A stretch of 64,000 nt of DNA from CAZWCE01 sp964632505 (lineage in GTDB: Bacteria > Planctomycetota > Planctomycetia > Pirellulales > Thermoguttaceae). Shown piece by piece: positions 18,414-27,254 of this stretch (the stretch's first letter is position 1; each line of letters starts with the position of its first letter). The stretch lies in the NCBI GenBank assembly GCA_964632505.1, contig CAZWCE010000001.1:124001-188000 (forward strand), given 5' to 3'. The notes below the pieces were generated by a model. That model was not told the DNA's origin and did not search any database. It saw only the letters and a program-made list of their open reading frames with translations. Position numbers and translations under genes: made by a program.

Positions 18414-18867
18414 CGGTTTCTCTCTGCCCTGGGCGGGTCGTGCGACGGGTTCAAATTCAATCGTCAGAAGAAAACGCGATCGGCCGGCTCGTTCGATCGA
18501 ATCGCTCGCCGAAGCGTTTCATCATAATGACTCCCTTGGGTGTGTAAAGAGGCTCTTCCGGGGGATCCGGAAACGAGGAGGCCACGAAACGACGCCACCG
18601 GGTCTCCCTTCCCCTCCCGAGAGTGGAAGGACCGTGTTGCCGCGGATCGTTTTCGGCATCTCTTCGTGGGAAAATCGTCCTAAATCCATTCCGACAAACA
18701 ACTTATTTTCATGACCAAAAGGATGGGATCCCCGAAAAAACTCGCTTCGGGAGCGATCGACGGGGGCATCCGCCGAAATCCGTTCTCTAACGTCTCGGTC
18801 GTTTGAAAGGAAAAAATGATCCCTTTTCCAAAAGAACCATCTTTCACCCACCCGAAAGCAGTAATTG

Positions 18868-18889
18868 AAAGGCCGATTTTCGGCTTTTT
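18868..18889 (+). terminator. Terminator-like hairpin with no gene upstream
   Basis: AAAGGCCGA and TCGGC flank a 3-base loop, followed by five T. It resembles a short intrinsic terminator reading rightward, but there is no annotated rightward gene before it. It may end a small transcript or be chance. Confidence 0.4.
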
Positions 18890-18914
18890 GACGAAGAACC
18901 GCCTGAAATAAATT

Positions 18915-18942
18915 TGCAATTTTTGAGGGATCCGGGATAATA
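18915..18942 (+). promoter_or_regulatory. Likely sigma-70-type promoter for clpS
   Basis: TTGCAA at 18915-18920 and GATAAT at 18937-18942 with a 16-base spacer. This implies a clpS leader of roughly 220 bases. Confidence 0.5.
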
Positions 18943-19171
18943 AAGTCATGGGAAGTGAATGTCACTTCTCAACGATCCTTTCACCACTCTGACATGGCCC
19001 GCTCGAGAATACGGATCTCCTGTCGGTCGAAAGACAATCCCTGCAACCCCTTCCACTCTTTTCCCCCGGTCTATCTCCTTTGCGAACACTTCAAAGAGGC
19101 AGCGTGAAAAGCTCCCGGAGATTGTCTTCGTTGTTCTTTTTCTGACCATTCCTGATGAGGGAGGTGCCAAA

Positions 19172-19513
19172 ATGTCCGAGATCCACGCCAATCAGAAGAC
19201 GAAAACCGCTACCGAAACCAAGCCAAAGCCCCGCCGACTGCCCCATTACCATGTGGTCCTCTGGGACGACAATGCCCACAGCTATGAATACGTAATGACG
19301 ATGCTCCGCTCTCTTTTCGGCTTTTCCTGGGAAGACGGCTATCGGGTGGCCAAGGAGGTCGACTTCGCCGGTCATTCGGTCGTCGTCACCACCTCGCTCG
19401 AACACGCCGAACTGAAACGCGACCAGATCCACGCCTACGGACCGGACGACCTGATCGAAGCCTCGGCCGGCTCCATGTGGTGCACCGTCGAACGCGCCGC
19501 CTCGGGGGAATGA
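19172..19513 (+). CDS. clpS: ATP-dependent Clp protease adaptor ClpS
   Basis: A 113-residue adaptor that hands N-degron substrates to the Clp unfoldase. The N-terminal 30 residues are a flexible Lys/Thr-rich extension. The core begins YHVVLWDDNAHSYEYVMTMLRSLFGFSWEDGYRVAKEVDFAGHSVVVTTSLEHAELKRDQIHAYG, the typical ClpS fold with its substrate-binding Asp-Asp-Asn segment. The start at MSEIHANQK has a GAGGGAGG site just before it; the longer frame from 18959 does not. No clpA gene is adjacent. The tadA gene follows after 53 bases and may be co-transcribed. Confidence 0.93.
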   Translation: MSEIHANQKTKTATETKPKPRRLPHYHVVLWDDNAHSYEYVMTMLRSLFGFSWEDGYRVAKEVDFAGHSVVVTTSLEHAELKRDQIHAYGPDDLIEASAGSMWCTVERAASGE

Positions 19514-19566
19514 CCCCCGACGCGATCGGACCGCCGACGCCCCCTCCGGTGAATTGAAGAGCTCTC

Positions 19567-20079
19567 ATGATCGACTACGGCACCCCCTTTCCTCCGCAAG
19601 ACGCGGACCCGGAAATCCAAGCACACGGTTTCTACATGCGGATGGCGCTCGACGAAGCCCGGGCCGCGATGGAAGAGGAAGAAGTCCCGGTCGGGGCGGT
19701 GATCGTCCATCGAGGGCAGGTCATCGCCTCGGCGCACAACCAGCGGGAAACCCTCCACGATCCGACCGCCCACGCCGAGATGATCGCCATCACGCAGGCG
19801 GCCGAAGCGCTCCAATCCTGGCGACTGGAGGCGTGCGTCCTCTACGTCACCCTGGAACCCTGCCCGATGTGTGCCGGGGCGATCCTGCAGGCCCGATTGC
19901 CGGTGGTCGTCTACGGAGCCGACGATCCCAAGGCCGGGGCCGTCCACTCCCTCTACCAACTTCTCTCCGACCCTCGGCTCAATCACCGGTGCCAGTTGGT
20001 CCCTTCGGTCCTCGCTCCCGAATGCGGCGCGATCCTGACCGAGTTCTTCCGCGCGCAGCGCCGGCTGGGAAAGAAGTGA
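19567..20079 (+). CDS. tadA: tRNA-specific adenosine deaminase
   Basis: A 170-residue zinc deaminase that converts A34 to inosine in tRNA-Arg. The zinc site is complete: His69 and catalytic Glu71 in TAHAEM, Cys99 and Cys102 in LEPCPMCAGAI. The strand VVYGADDPKAGAVHSLYQLL is characteristic of TadA-type proteins rather than guanine deaminases. It converges on manC, leaving only 25 bases between stops. A free nucleobase deaminase is the less likely alternative. Confidence 0.92.
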   Translation: MIDYGTPFPPQDADPEIQAHGFYMRMALDEARAAMEEEEVPVGAVIVHRGQVIASAHNQRETLHDPTAHAEMIAITQAAEALQSWRLEACVLYVTLEPCPMCAGAILQARLPVVVYGADDPKAGAVHSLYQLLSDPRLNHRCQLVPSVLAPECGAILTEFFRAQRRLGKK

Positions 20080-20104
20080 TCGGGAGAAACGACAGGGCCG
20101 CCCG

Positions 20105-21208
20105 CTAGAGATACGATTCCCAGCCCCGGTCCTTGAGTTGCTTCATGATTTCGCGGACCGATTCCTCGGAATCGCGATGGGCGATGAGCGTCGCCTCGGG
20201 CGTGTGTACGACGATCAAATCCTCCACGCCCAACAACGCCACGAGATGATCCGGCGCATCGCTGCGAACGACGTTGCCTCGGGCGTCGATCGCCAGCACC
20301 TTCTCCGAGAGCAGCAGATTTCCCGACTCATCCTCCTCGCCGGAGTGCAGTCTCTGGACGGATCGCCAGGTTCCCAGATCGTCCCATTGGAACGGGGCGT
20401 CGATGACCACGATCGACGGCGATCGCTCCAGGACGGCGTAGTCGATCGAGATCGACTTCATCGCCGGGAAATGCTCGTGGAGCACTTCCTCGAAGTTCGC
20501 CTCGTCCTGCGCTTGGCGGATCGCTTCGACATGCACGGCGATTTCCGGCTCGTACTCGGCGATCGCCTCGAGGATCGTCGACGCCTTCCAGACGAAGATA
20601 CCGGCGTTCCAACTGAATCGGCCTGCCTGGAGCATCTCTTCCGCCTTCTCGCGCGGCGGCTTCTCGTGGAACTTCCGCACGGTGAACGACGACAAATTCG
20701 CCTCCTCGGCGACCGGCGAGGAAAGCGATTCCTCCCGTTCAATGTAGCCGTAAGAAGTCGAAGGATAAGTCGGGCGAACGCCCAGGGTGATTAGACGCCG
20801 GGGATCCTCCTCGACCAGGTCGGCCGCCAGACGGAGCGTTTCCCGGAACTCCTCCTCGGGGCGGATCACATGGTCCGACGGCAGGACGATCATCACCGCG
20901 TCGGGATCGTCTCGCAGCAGCCGCAGTGCCGCCAACGCGATGCAGGGGGCGGTGTTCCGCGCCGCCGGCTCGACCAGGATCGCCTCCCGGGACAAATGCG
21001 GAAGTGCCTGGCGCGCCCGCGGAGCCATCTCCCGGCCGGTGACGATCAACATCCGGTCGGGATCGACCAGACGGTATAAACGTTCCACCGTCGCCAAGAT
21101 CAGAGGACGTTCATCCTCCAGCGCCAAAAACTGCTTCGGCCGCTCTTTCCGGCTCGCCGGCCAGAGACGCGATCCCGATCCTCCCGCCATGATCACCGCA
21201 TGCAACAT
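20105..21208 (-). CDS. manC: Mannose-1-phosphate guanylyltransferase
   Basis: A 367-residue nucleotidyltransferase making GDP-mannose from mannose-1-phosphate and GTP. The N-terminus has the signature AGGSGSRLWPASRKERPKQFLAL, then VEPAARNTAPCIALAA and VLPSDHVI. It lacks the C-terminal phosphomannose isomerase domain found in bifunctional versions. Its gene follows a UDP-sugar pyrophosphorylase by 44 bases, so the two probably form a nucleotide-sugar supply operon for surface polysaccharide or glycosylation. Confidence 0.93.
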   Translation of the reverse strand: MLHAVIMAGGSGSRLWPASRKERPKQFLALEDERPLILATVERLYRLVDPDRMLIVTGREMAPRARQALPHLSREAILVEPAARNTAPCIALAALRLLRDDPDAVMIVLPSDHVIRPEEEFRETLRLAADLVEEDPRRLITLGVRPTYPSTSYGYIEREESLSSPVAEEANLSSFTVRKFHEKPPREKAEEMLQAGRFSWNAGIFVWKASTILEAIAEYEPEIAVHVEAIRQAQDEANFEEVLHEHFPAMKSISIDYAVLERSPSIVVIDAPFQWDDLGTWRSVQRLHSGEEDESGNLLLSEKVLAIDARGNVVRSDAPDHLVALLGVEDLIVVHTPEATLIAHRDSEESVREIMKQLKDRGWESYL

Positions 21209-21252
21209 CCCGATGCTCTCCCTGCCCTTACGGACTTCTTCGAACGAGTCGA

Positions 21253-22674
21253 TCAGACATGAAAATAGGTCGGCTTCTCGACGACCCGACCGGGTTCCAC
21301 CTTCCGAGCGAACTGCTCCCGATCCCGGGCGAACAGCGGACTCACCTCAACCGGGACGTCGTCGGCCACCTCGATCCCCGCCCTTTGGAGCCAGCGTCGG
21401 AAGAATTCGCCCAATTGCGCCTTGACCATCTCGGGCGAGTCCTTCTCCGAGCCGGTGGCATTCTTGAGCGGCGCGAAATGCTCCGTTGGATCCACCTGGA
21501 CCACGATCGCGTTTTCGGCCGAAGGCAAGAGATCGAAGATGAATCGCTCGAACTTGATCGCGTTGGGCTCCCGGGGACTCACCTTCTCGCCGGAATCCGT
21601 CACGTACGGGACCTTTTTCCGAGCGAGATGGAACGGGAGAGAGTCGGCATCGGCGGCTTTGCGTTTCAGGAAGGCCACGTCGAAAACGTGCACCGCGATG
21701 CTGCCGGCCCAAATCTCCAGCGAACCGTCCTCCCGACGGCGATGGGCCACCTCATCGGGAAGATCGCTGTACTCGATCACCTGCAAACGGCCGTCCACCT
21801 CAACGACATTGCCCACCTTCTCTTTCGGCGATTGCTTCGCCACCACCTGACTGGTCAGCTCCGATTCGGTCAACAGATGATAACCGTAGAATTCCGGACT
21901 GCCGATGTCGACCAGCGGGTTATCGACCTGGAAGTAGAACAACTGTTCGATGCCGCGTTCGGAAAGCTGATCGAGAATGCCGCTTCCGGAGAGCGCCGCG
22001 AGGGTTCCGCCGTGTCCGTCGGGACTCAAAGCGATCGAGTCTTTTTCGGCCAGCAACACTTTGCCGTCTTCGAGCGAAACGGCGGGCATCGTCCCCTGGC
22101 AGAAGACCAGCAGGTCGTCGGCGGCGAGTCCGAACCGGTCGTTCTCTTCGAGGAACGAGACGGTTTCCTCGTGAGTCGCCGGACTGGTCATCACACAAAG
22201 CGGCACCTTTCGGCCGAACTGCTCGGAAAGAGCCCGCACCTTTTCGGCGTGGATCTGAAAAAGCGTCGCCTCGGAGACGGGGCCGATCGGGTACATTCCC
22301 TTGGGATGAGCGAATCCGAGCCGGGTGCCTTGCCCTCCGGCGACCACCAGCGCGGCCAGATTGCCTCGACGGAGCGCTGCCCGTCCGGCTTCGGTGGCCT
22401 TCTCGGGCGAAATCGCATTGTCCGGATCTTCCAGGTTGTACGACCGCGGCTCCTTCGCTCGAGAGGCGAGTTCTTCCACGTCGCCTGATTCGTCGCGCTT
22501 GCCGTATAACTGCTCGATTTCGGAAAAATCGATCCGGCGGATCTGATCGGCCAACTGCCGGCGGCCGGCGTCGGTCAACTCGTCCCAGAATTGAAGCAAG
22601 TGCGACTGGCCGTGCGGCTCGGTGATTTCCAAGAGTTCCTGTTTCGTCGGGGAAGAGTTCTCCGGTCGTGGCAT
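21253..22674 (-). CDS. UDPGP-type uridylyltransferase (UDP-sugar pyrophosphorylase)
   Basis: A 473-residue enzyme of the eukaryotic-like UDPGP family, making UDP-glucose or UDP-N-acetylglucosamine from the sugar-1-phosphate. The key nucleotide loop is ALVVAGGQGTRLGFAHPKGMYPI, followed by FGRKVPLCVMTSPATHEETVSFL and the uridine-binding GHGGTLAAL. The start MPRPENSSPTKQEL was preferred over a frame extending to 22764 with atypical composition. It leads the operon with manC. AGX-type substrates (UDP-HexNAc) seem somewhat likelier given the loop, but the sequence does not settle it. Confidence 0.9.
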   Translation of the reverse strand: MPRPENSSPTKQELLEITEPHGQSHLLQFWDELTDAGRRQLADQIRRIDFSEIEQLYGKRDESGDVEELASRAKEPRSYNLEDPDNAISPEKATEAGRAALRRGNLAALVVAGGQGTRLGFAHPKGMYPIGPVSEATLFQIHAEKVRALSEQFGRKVPLCVMTSPATHEETVSFLEENDRFGLAADDLLVFCQGTMPAVSLEDGKVLLAEKDSIALSPDGHGGTLAALSGSGILDQLSERGIEQLFYFQVDNPLVDIGSPEFYGYHLLTESELTSQVVAKQSPKEKVGNVVEVDGRLQVIEYSDLPDEVAHRRREDGSLEIWAGSIAVHVFDVAFLKRKAADADSLPFHLARKKVPYVTDSGEKVSPREPNAIKFERFIFDLLPSAENAIVVQVDPTEHFAPLKNATGSEKDSPEMVKAQLGEFFRRWLQRAGIEVADDVPVEVSPLFARDREQFARKVEPGRVVEKPTYFHV

Positions 22675-23068
22675 TTCCTGATGATCCTCACTGAAAGGCG
22701 ATCGATGAAACGGGGGCCATAGGCGACGGAATCGTCCCCGCCCGCGGACCGCGCGTGGGAGCATGGTCGGTCGTTTCGAATCGGGGGACCGTCAGCACTA
22801 TCATAAGGGAAGACGTCCTCTTGGAAAGGTGGGGGGAAGTGCGTGGGTAATCAGACAGGATACACCAGGAGGAGAGGTTGTGGGAAAATGCCTGGGAAGC
22901 GGGAATCGGTTCGATCGCCCGCTTCCTCGCAAACCCTTGAACCGGAGAGAGTAACGACGATTCATCGCGTCGCGCGGGTCGGTCGCCTTTCACCAAAGGA
23001 CCCTTGACCGAACAGGATTTCGCAGATACACTAAACTGCTGAAAAGCAAGCCGTTGTTTTCCCGCACT

Positions 23069-23383
23069 TTACGACCCGGCGCGTTCCGGACGAACCTCCT
23101 CGCGTTTGATTCTCCCCAACCTTTTTTCGTCCGGTTTCGTAGGAGGGTCGTCGACCGCAAGTCGTTTTCCCGGCAGTTCCCTTTCCGGAGGGCAACTTCC
23201 AGGCAGGGAACCATGGTCCGGCGGCGCAAGGTTCCGCTCCGCCGCGTCGGCTCCCGTGGGCGGTTCTTCTTGTTGACTGGCATCGTTTTTCCCATCCATC
23301 ACCAAATATTTGCAGGCGGTAGGGAACGTCGCATCCGCGCGGATCACCGCGAACTCCCCCTGCCGTGGCCTCACGCCGATCAC
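23069..23383 (-). CDS. Possible small protein, weak candidate
   Basis: A 104-residue frame with a GTG start in an otherwise empty region. The first 30 residues (VIGVRPRQGEFAVIRADATFPTACKYLVMDGKND) look more protein-like than the surrounding frames; the rest is Pro/Glu/Lys-rich and probably disordered. There is no strong ribosome site and no recognised family. It could equally be a GC-driven chance frame. Confidence 0.25.
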   Translation of the reverse strand: MIGVRPRQGEFAVIRADATFPTACKYLVMDGKNDASQQEEPPTGADAAERNLAPPDHGSLPGSCPPERELPGKRLAVDDPPTKPDEKRLGRIKREEVRPERAGS

Positions 23384-23420
23384 ACCCTGAGTCGGTCGAA
23401 GCGCTGACGGGGCGCCTCTT

Positions 23421-23448
23421 CACGAACCGCAACTCACGAACCGCAACT
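23421..23448. repeat. Tandem 14-base repeat
   Basis: CACGAACCGCAACT is repeated twice without a gap, 20 bases before the secA start. Two copies only; it could be a slip product in the leader or an operator. Confidence 0.6.
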
Positions 23449-23467
23449 TTCCCAGCATCGAGCAGAT

Positions 23468-26400
23468 ATGGAACTCCTTCAACAAATATTCGAGTGGGTT
23501 TCCGACGCCTTCGGCGGGTTTTCCCAATGGTTGGAAAAGAAACTCACCTCGATCTTCGGCTCTTCGAACGCCCGCTTCATCAAGAAGCTGCAACCGACCG
23601 TCGAGGCGATCAACGAGCGGGAACCGCACTACCAGGCGATGTCGGACGACGAACTCCGCGAGCAAACGACGGTCTTTCGCAAACGACTGGCCGCCGGAGA
23701 AACGCTCGACGATCTCCTGGTCGACGCGTTCGCCGTCTGCCGTGAAGCGGGCCGGCGCGTGCTCGGCATGCGCCATTACGACGTCCAACTCCTGGGCGGC
23801 ATCGTGCTGCACCGGGGGAACATCGCCGAAATGGTCACCGGCGAAGGAAAAACGCTGGTCGCCACCCTGCCGGCCTATCTGAACGCCCTGACCGGCAAAG
23901 GCGTTCACGTGGTCACGGTGAACGATTACCTCGCCCGCCGCGATATGGAATGGATGGGGCCGCTCTACATGGCGCTCGGCCTGACCGTCGGAGCGATCCA
24001 GAGCAACATCAAGCCCGACGAGCGGCAGCGCGCCTACGAGTGCGACATCACCTACGGCACGAACAACGAGTTCGGATTCGACTACCTCCGCGACAACATG
24101 CGCTATGCCGCCAAAGGCGACGACCACTTCCCGAAAATGCATCAGCAGGCCCAGGGCCCGCTGAACTACGCGATCATCGACGAGGTCGACAACATCCTGA
24201 TCGATGAAGCCCGGACGCCGCTGATCATCTCCGGCCCGGCCCACGACGACGTCTCCCGCTACCGCCAGGCCGATCGCATCGCCCGGCAGCTCAAAAAGGA
24301 CGTCCATTTCGAGGTCAACGAAAAAGATCATTCGGCCCACCTGACCGACGAGGGCGTCCGCCGCGCCGAGGAACTGGCGGGAGTCGAGAGTTTCTACACC
24401 GCCGGCAACATGGAATGGCCGCATTTGATCGACAACTCGCTCAAGGCGCACCATCTCTACAAGCGGGACGTGAACTACGTGATTCAGAATCAAGAGATCG
24501 TCATCGTCGACGAGTTCACCGGCCGACTCATGCCCGGAAGAAACTGGAGCGACGGCCTCCACCAGGCGGTCGAGGCGAAGGAAGGCGTGCCGGTGAAGCA
24601 GGAGAATCAAACCCTGGCCACCGTCACGCTGCAGAACTATTTCAAGCTCTACGACAAAATCTCCGGCATGACCGGAACCGCCATGACCGAGGCGAGCGAG
24701 TTCTGGAAGATCTACCAACTCGACGTGATCTCGGTTCCCACGAATCGCCCCTTGCAGCGGGCGAGTTACCCCGACGCCGTCTACCGCAGCGAGCGCGAAA
24801 AATACACCGCCATCGCCGACGAGATCGAGCGGATCCACAAGTGGGATATTCTCGATCTCGGCCGCGAGCGGGAACTGATGGGACGCATCCAAAAGGAAGA
24901 AGAGCATCGCCTCGAATTCCAGCCCAAGGGCATGAAGAAAACGGAGTGGGTGCCCAAGGACAAGATCCTTCAGATCCATCGCCGGGGGCGTCCGATCCTG
25001 GTCGGCACCGTTTCGATCGAGCGGAGCGAGCTGATCTCCTCCATGCTGCAAAAGCGCGGCATTCCACACGAAGTGCTCAACGCGAAGCACCACAAGCGGG
25101 AGGCCGAAATCGTCGCGCAGGCCGGCCGCAAAGGCGCCGTGACGATCGCCACGAACATGGCCGGCCGCGGGACCGACATCATCCTCGGCGGTAATCCCGA
25201 AGCGATGGCCTGGGGGATCCTCCAGGAGACATATCCCTCCCGACTCGACATCCCCCAAGAAGAATGGGACTCCCTGGTCGCCGAGATCGAACAGCGCGAA
25301 CAGATGAAACCGGAAGGCGAGGAGGTGCGCCGACTGGGCGGGCTGCACATCGTCGGCACCGAACGCCACGAAGCCCGACGGATCGATCTGCAGCTCCGCG
25401 GTCGTTGCGGACGGCAAGGCGACCCCGGCAGCAGCCGCTTCTTCCTTTCCCTGGAAGACGACCTGATGCGGATCTTCGCCGGAGAATGGGTCAAGAACAT
25501 CCTGACCCGCATCGGCATGGAGGAAGGCCAGGCGATCGAAAGCCGGATGATCTCCCGGCGCATCGAAGGGGCCCAAAAGAAAGTGGAGGAGCGCAACTTC
25601 GAGATTCGTAAAAATCTCCTGGAATACGACGAAGTCATGGACCAGCAGCGCAAGCGGGTCTACGGCTACCGGCAGGACATCCTCGACGGGGCCGAGTGCC
25701 GGCAACTCATCTTCGACATGCTCTCCCAGCAAATCGAGGAGCACATCAGCCGGTTTCTCGAAAAGGATTACGGGGCCGCCTCGTTCGCCAGTTGGGCCGG
25801 CATGAAGATGTCGATCGAGTTCGAAACCCGCGACTTCCGCAACATGGACTTCAACATGGCCGAAGAGTTCGCCAAGGATCAGGCGAAGCGACTGGCCGAG
25901 AACCAGGTGCTCGACGACCTGGAGGAGAACCTGCCCTCCGACGCGGAACGCAGCGATTGGAACTGGCAGGCGCTGACCAAGAGCGTGAACGCCCGGTGGA
26001 AGGCCAGCCTCCGCGATAGCGATCTGAAACAGGCCGGCCGCGAAAACGTCGATCATTTGCTCATCGAAAAGGCCCATCAGTTCATCGATAAGGTCGACCT
26101 GAGCGAAGGAGCCCACTTCCTGGAACCCGATTTCGGCACCCGGGCCGCCTGCGCCTGGGTGATGGCGAAGTTCGGTCTCCAGCTCGAATTGGACGAGATG
26201 AGCGATTTGAGCGTCAAGGAATTCCAGCAGAAGGTGCTCCTGCTCGCTTCGGAGAAGTATCGCGAGAAGGAGGTCGAGTTCCCGGTCCTCGCCGGTTTGA
26301 TCCACTTCACCGTGCGCGATCCCGGCGGACACAAGCGGTACGATCGCGAGCCTTTGGCCAAGTGGTGTCGCGAACGCTTCAATGTCGATCTCTCGGTCGA

Positions 26401-27193
26401 CGACATCAAGAACAAACAGCGGGAACAGATCCGGCAGTTGCTCATCGAGCAAAGCCGAAAAGCCTATCAGAGGACCCGGGAACTCGCCGACGAGGCGAAA
26501 CGTCGGCTCGACGACGCCTTCGAGAAACAGGCCCGGCTTCAGGAGGAGTTCCCCTCGGAACTCGGCCCGCGTTTGACCGAGGAAAACCCCGAGGTCGGCA
26601 AGTTGTGCCAATGGGTCGCCCAGGAGTTCCAGCACGAGATGACCGTCGAGGAGGCCTGCCGACTCCAGCGGGAAGAACTCACCCATCGCGTGATCAACGC
26701 GCTGGAGGAACGCTACCGCCCGGAAATGCGGAAGATGGAACGCTCGTTGCTGCTGAACATCCTCGATGCCGGCTGGAAAGACCACCTGCTGGTGATGGAC
26801 CATCTCCGCAACAGCATCGGCCTGCGGGGCTACGCCCAGGTCGATCCGAAGGTCGAGTACAAGCGCGAAGGCATGCGGATCTTCGAAGAGATGTGGAGTT
26901 CGGTGGGCGAGCGGGTCACCGACCTGATCTTTCGGATGGAACAACTCGACGAAGGCTTCGTGGGCTCCACCTGGACCGAGACCGAGGCGGTTCACGAAAA
27001 GGTCTCCGGCACGGCCTCGGCCGATTCGATCCAAGAGCAACAGGAAGCGGCCATCGAAGGCTCCCAGAGCGACAAGAAGCCGCAGCCGATCCGCAATCGC
27101 GGGAAAAAAGTGGGACGCAACGACCCCTGTCCCTGCGGCAGCGGCAAAAAGTACAAGGTCTGCTGCATGAAAAAGCAACGCGCCGCCGGCTGA
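23468..27193 (+). CDS. secA: Preprotein translocase ATPase SecA (extended form)
   Basis: A 1241-residue SecA, the motor driving proteins through SecYEG; typical SecA is 800-900 residues. Recognisable parts in order: Walker A MVTGEGKTLVATLPAYL, TVNDYLARRD, Walker B region AIIDEVDNILIDEARTPLIISGP, the preprotein cross-linking domain, an expanded segment around residues 455-510 (RIHKWDILDLGRERELMG onward), TNMAGRGTDIILGGNPE of the second motor domain, QLRGRCGRQGDPGSSRFFLSLEDDLMRIF, then a long C-terminal domain with extra charged helices (about 800-1100). It ends in the zinc SEC-C motif GRNDPCPCGSGKKYKVCC. The enlargements lie in the motor insertion and helical regions. kdtA follows after about 60 bases. 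Confidence 0.97.
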   Translation: MELLQQIFEWVSDAFGGFSQWLEKKLTSIFGSSNARFIKKLQPTVEAINEREPHYQAMSDDELREQTTVFRKRLAAGETLDDLLVDAFAVCREAGRRVLGMRHYDVQLLGGIVLHRGNIAEMVTGEGKTLVATLPAYLNALTGKGVHVVTVNDYLARRDMEWMGPLYMALGLTVGAIQSNIKPDERQRAYECDITYGTNNEFGFDYLRDNMRYAAKGDDHFPKMHQQAQGPLNYAIIDEVDNILIDEARTPLIISGPAHDDVSRYRQADRIARQLKKDVHFEVNEKDHSAHLTDEGVRRAEELAGVESFYTAGNMEWPHLIDNSLKAHHLYKRDVNYVIQNQEIVIVDEFTGRLMPGRNWSDGLHQAVEAKEGVPVKQENQTLATVTLQNYFKLYDKISGMTGTAMTEASEFWKIYQLDVISVPTNRPLQRASYPDAVYRSEREKYTAIADEIERIHKWDILDLGRERELMGRIQKEEEHRLEFQPKGMKKTEWVPKDKILQIHRRGRPILVGTVSIERSELISSMLQKRGIPHEVLNAKHHKREAEIVAQAGRKGAVTIATNMAGRGTDIILGGNPEAMAWGILQETYPSRLDIPQEEWDSLVAEIEQREQMKPEGEEVRRLGGLHIVGTERHEARRIDLQLRGRCGRQGDPGSSRFFLSLEDDLMRIFAGEWVKNILTRIGMEEGQAIESRMISRRIEGAQKKVEERNFEIRKNLLEYDEVMDQQRKRVYGYRQDILDGAECRQLIFDMLSQQIEEHISRFLEKDYGAASFASWAGMKMSIEFETRDFRNMDFNMAEEFAKDQAKRLAENQVLDDLEENLPSDAERSDWNWQALTKSVNARWKASLRDSDLKQAGRENVDHLLIEKAHQFIDKVDLSEGAHFLEPDFGTRAACAWVMAKFGLQLELDEMSDLSVKEFQQKVLLLASEKYREKEVEFPVLAGLIHFTVRDPGGHKRYDREPLAKWCRERFNVDLSVDDIKNKQREQIRQLLIEQSRKAYQRTRELADEAKRRLDDAFEKQARLQEEFPSELGPRLTEENPEVGKLCQWVAQEFQHEMTVEEACRLQREELTHRVINALEERYRPEMRKMERSLLLNILDAGWKDHLLVMDHLRNSIGLRGYAQVDPKVEYKREGMRIFEEMWSSVGERVTDLIFRMEQLDEGFVGSTWTETEAVHEKVSGTASADSIQEQQEAAIEGSQSDKKPQPIRNRGKKVGRNDPCPCGSGKKYKVCCMKKQRAAG

Positions 27194-27254
27194 ACCTTCC
27201 GGTGAACGGAACCGACCCCGTGTCGCCATCCACCGTCATTGAAGGAGCGAAAAG

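Larger units (their letters stand above)
18414..19171. other. Long divergent intergenic region before clpS
   Basis: About 760 bases between the M20 gene and clpS. It holds a plus-strand terminator-like hairpin at 18868-18889 and a plausible clpS promoter at 18915-18942. Minus-strand open frames here (for example 18522-18965) have no recognisable domain and lack a ribosome site, so they are not called. Confidence 0.45.
22675..23467. other. Long divergent intergenic region before secA
   Basis: Almost 800 bases. It ends with a tandem 14-base repeat next to secA. A minus-strand frame at 23069-23383 (GTG start, 104 aa, containing GEFAVIRADATFPTACKYLVMDGKND) has fairly coding-like composition and is listed separately as a weak candidate. 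No terminator or consensus promoter was identified. Confidence 0.4.

Noticed and set aside
23420..27229. A 1269-codon minus-strand open frame opposite secA, longer than secA itself
   Set aside because: The plus frame encodes an unmistakable SecA. High third-position GC removes stops from the opposite frame, and the antisense product matches no family.
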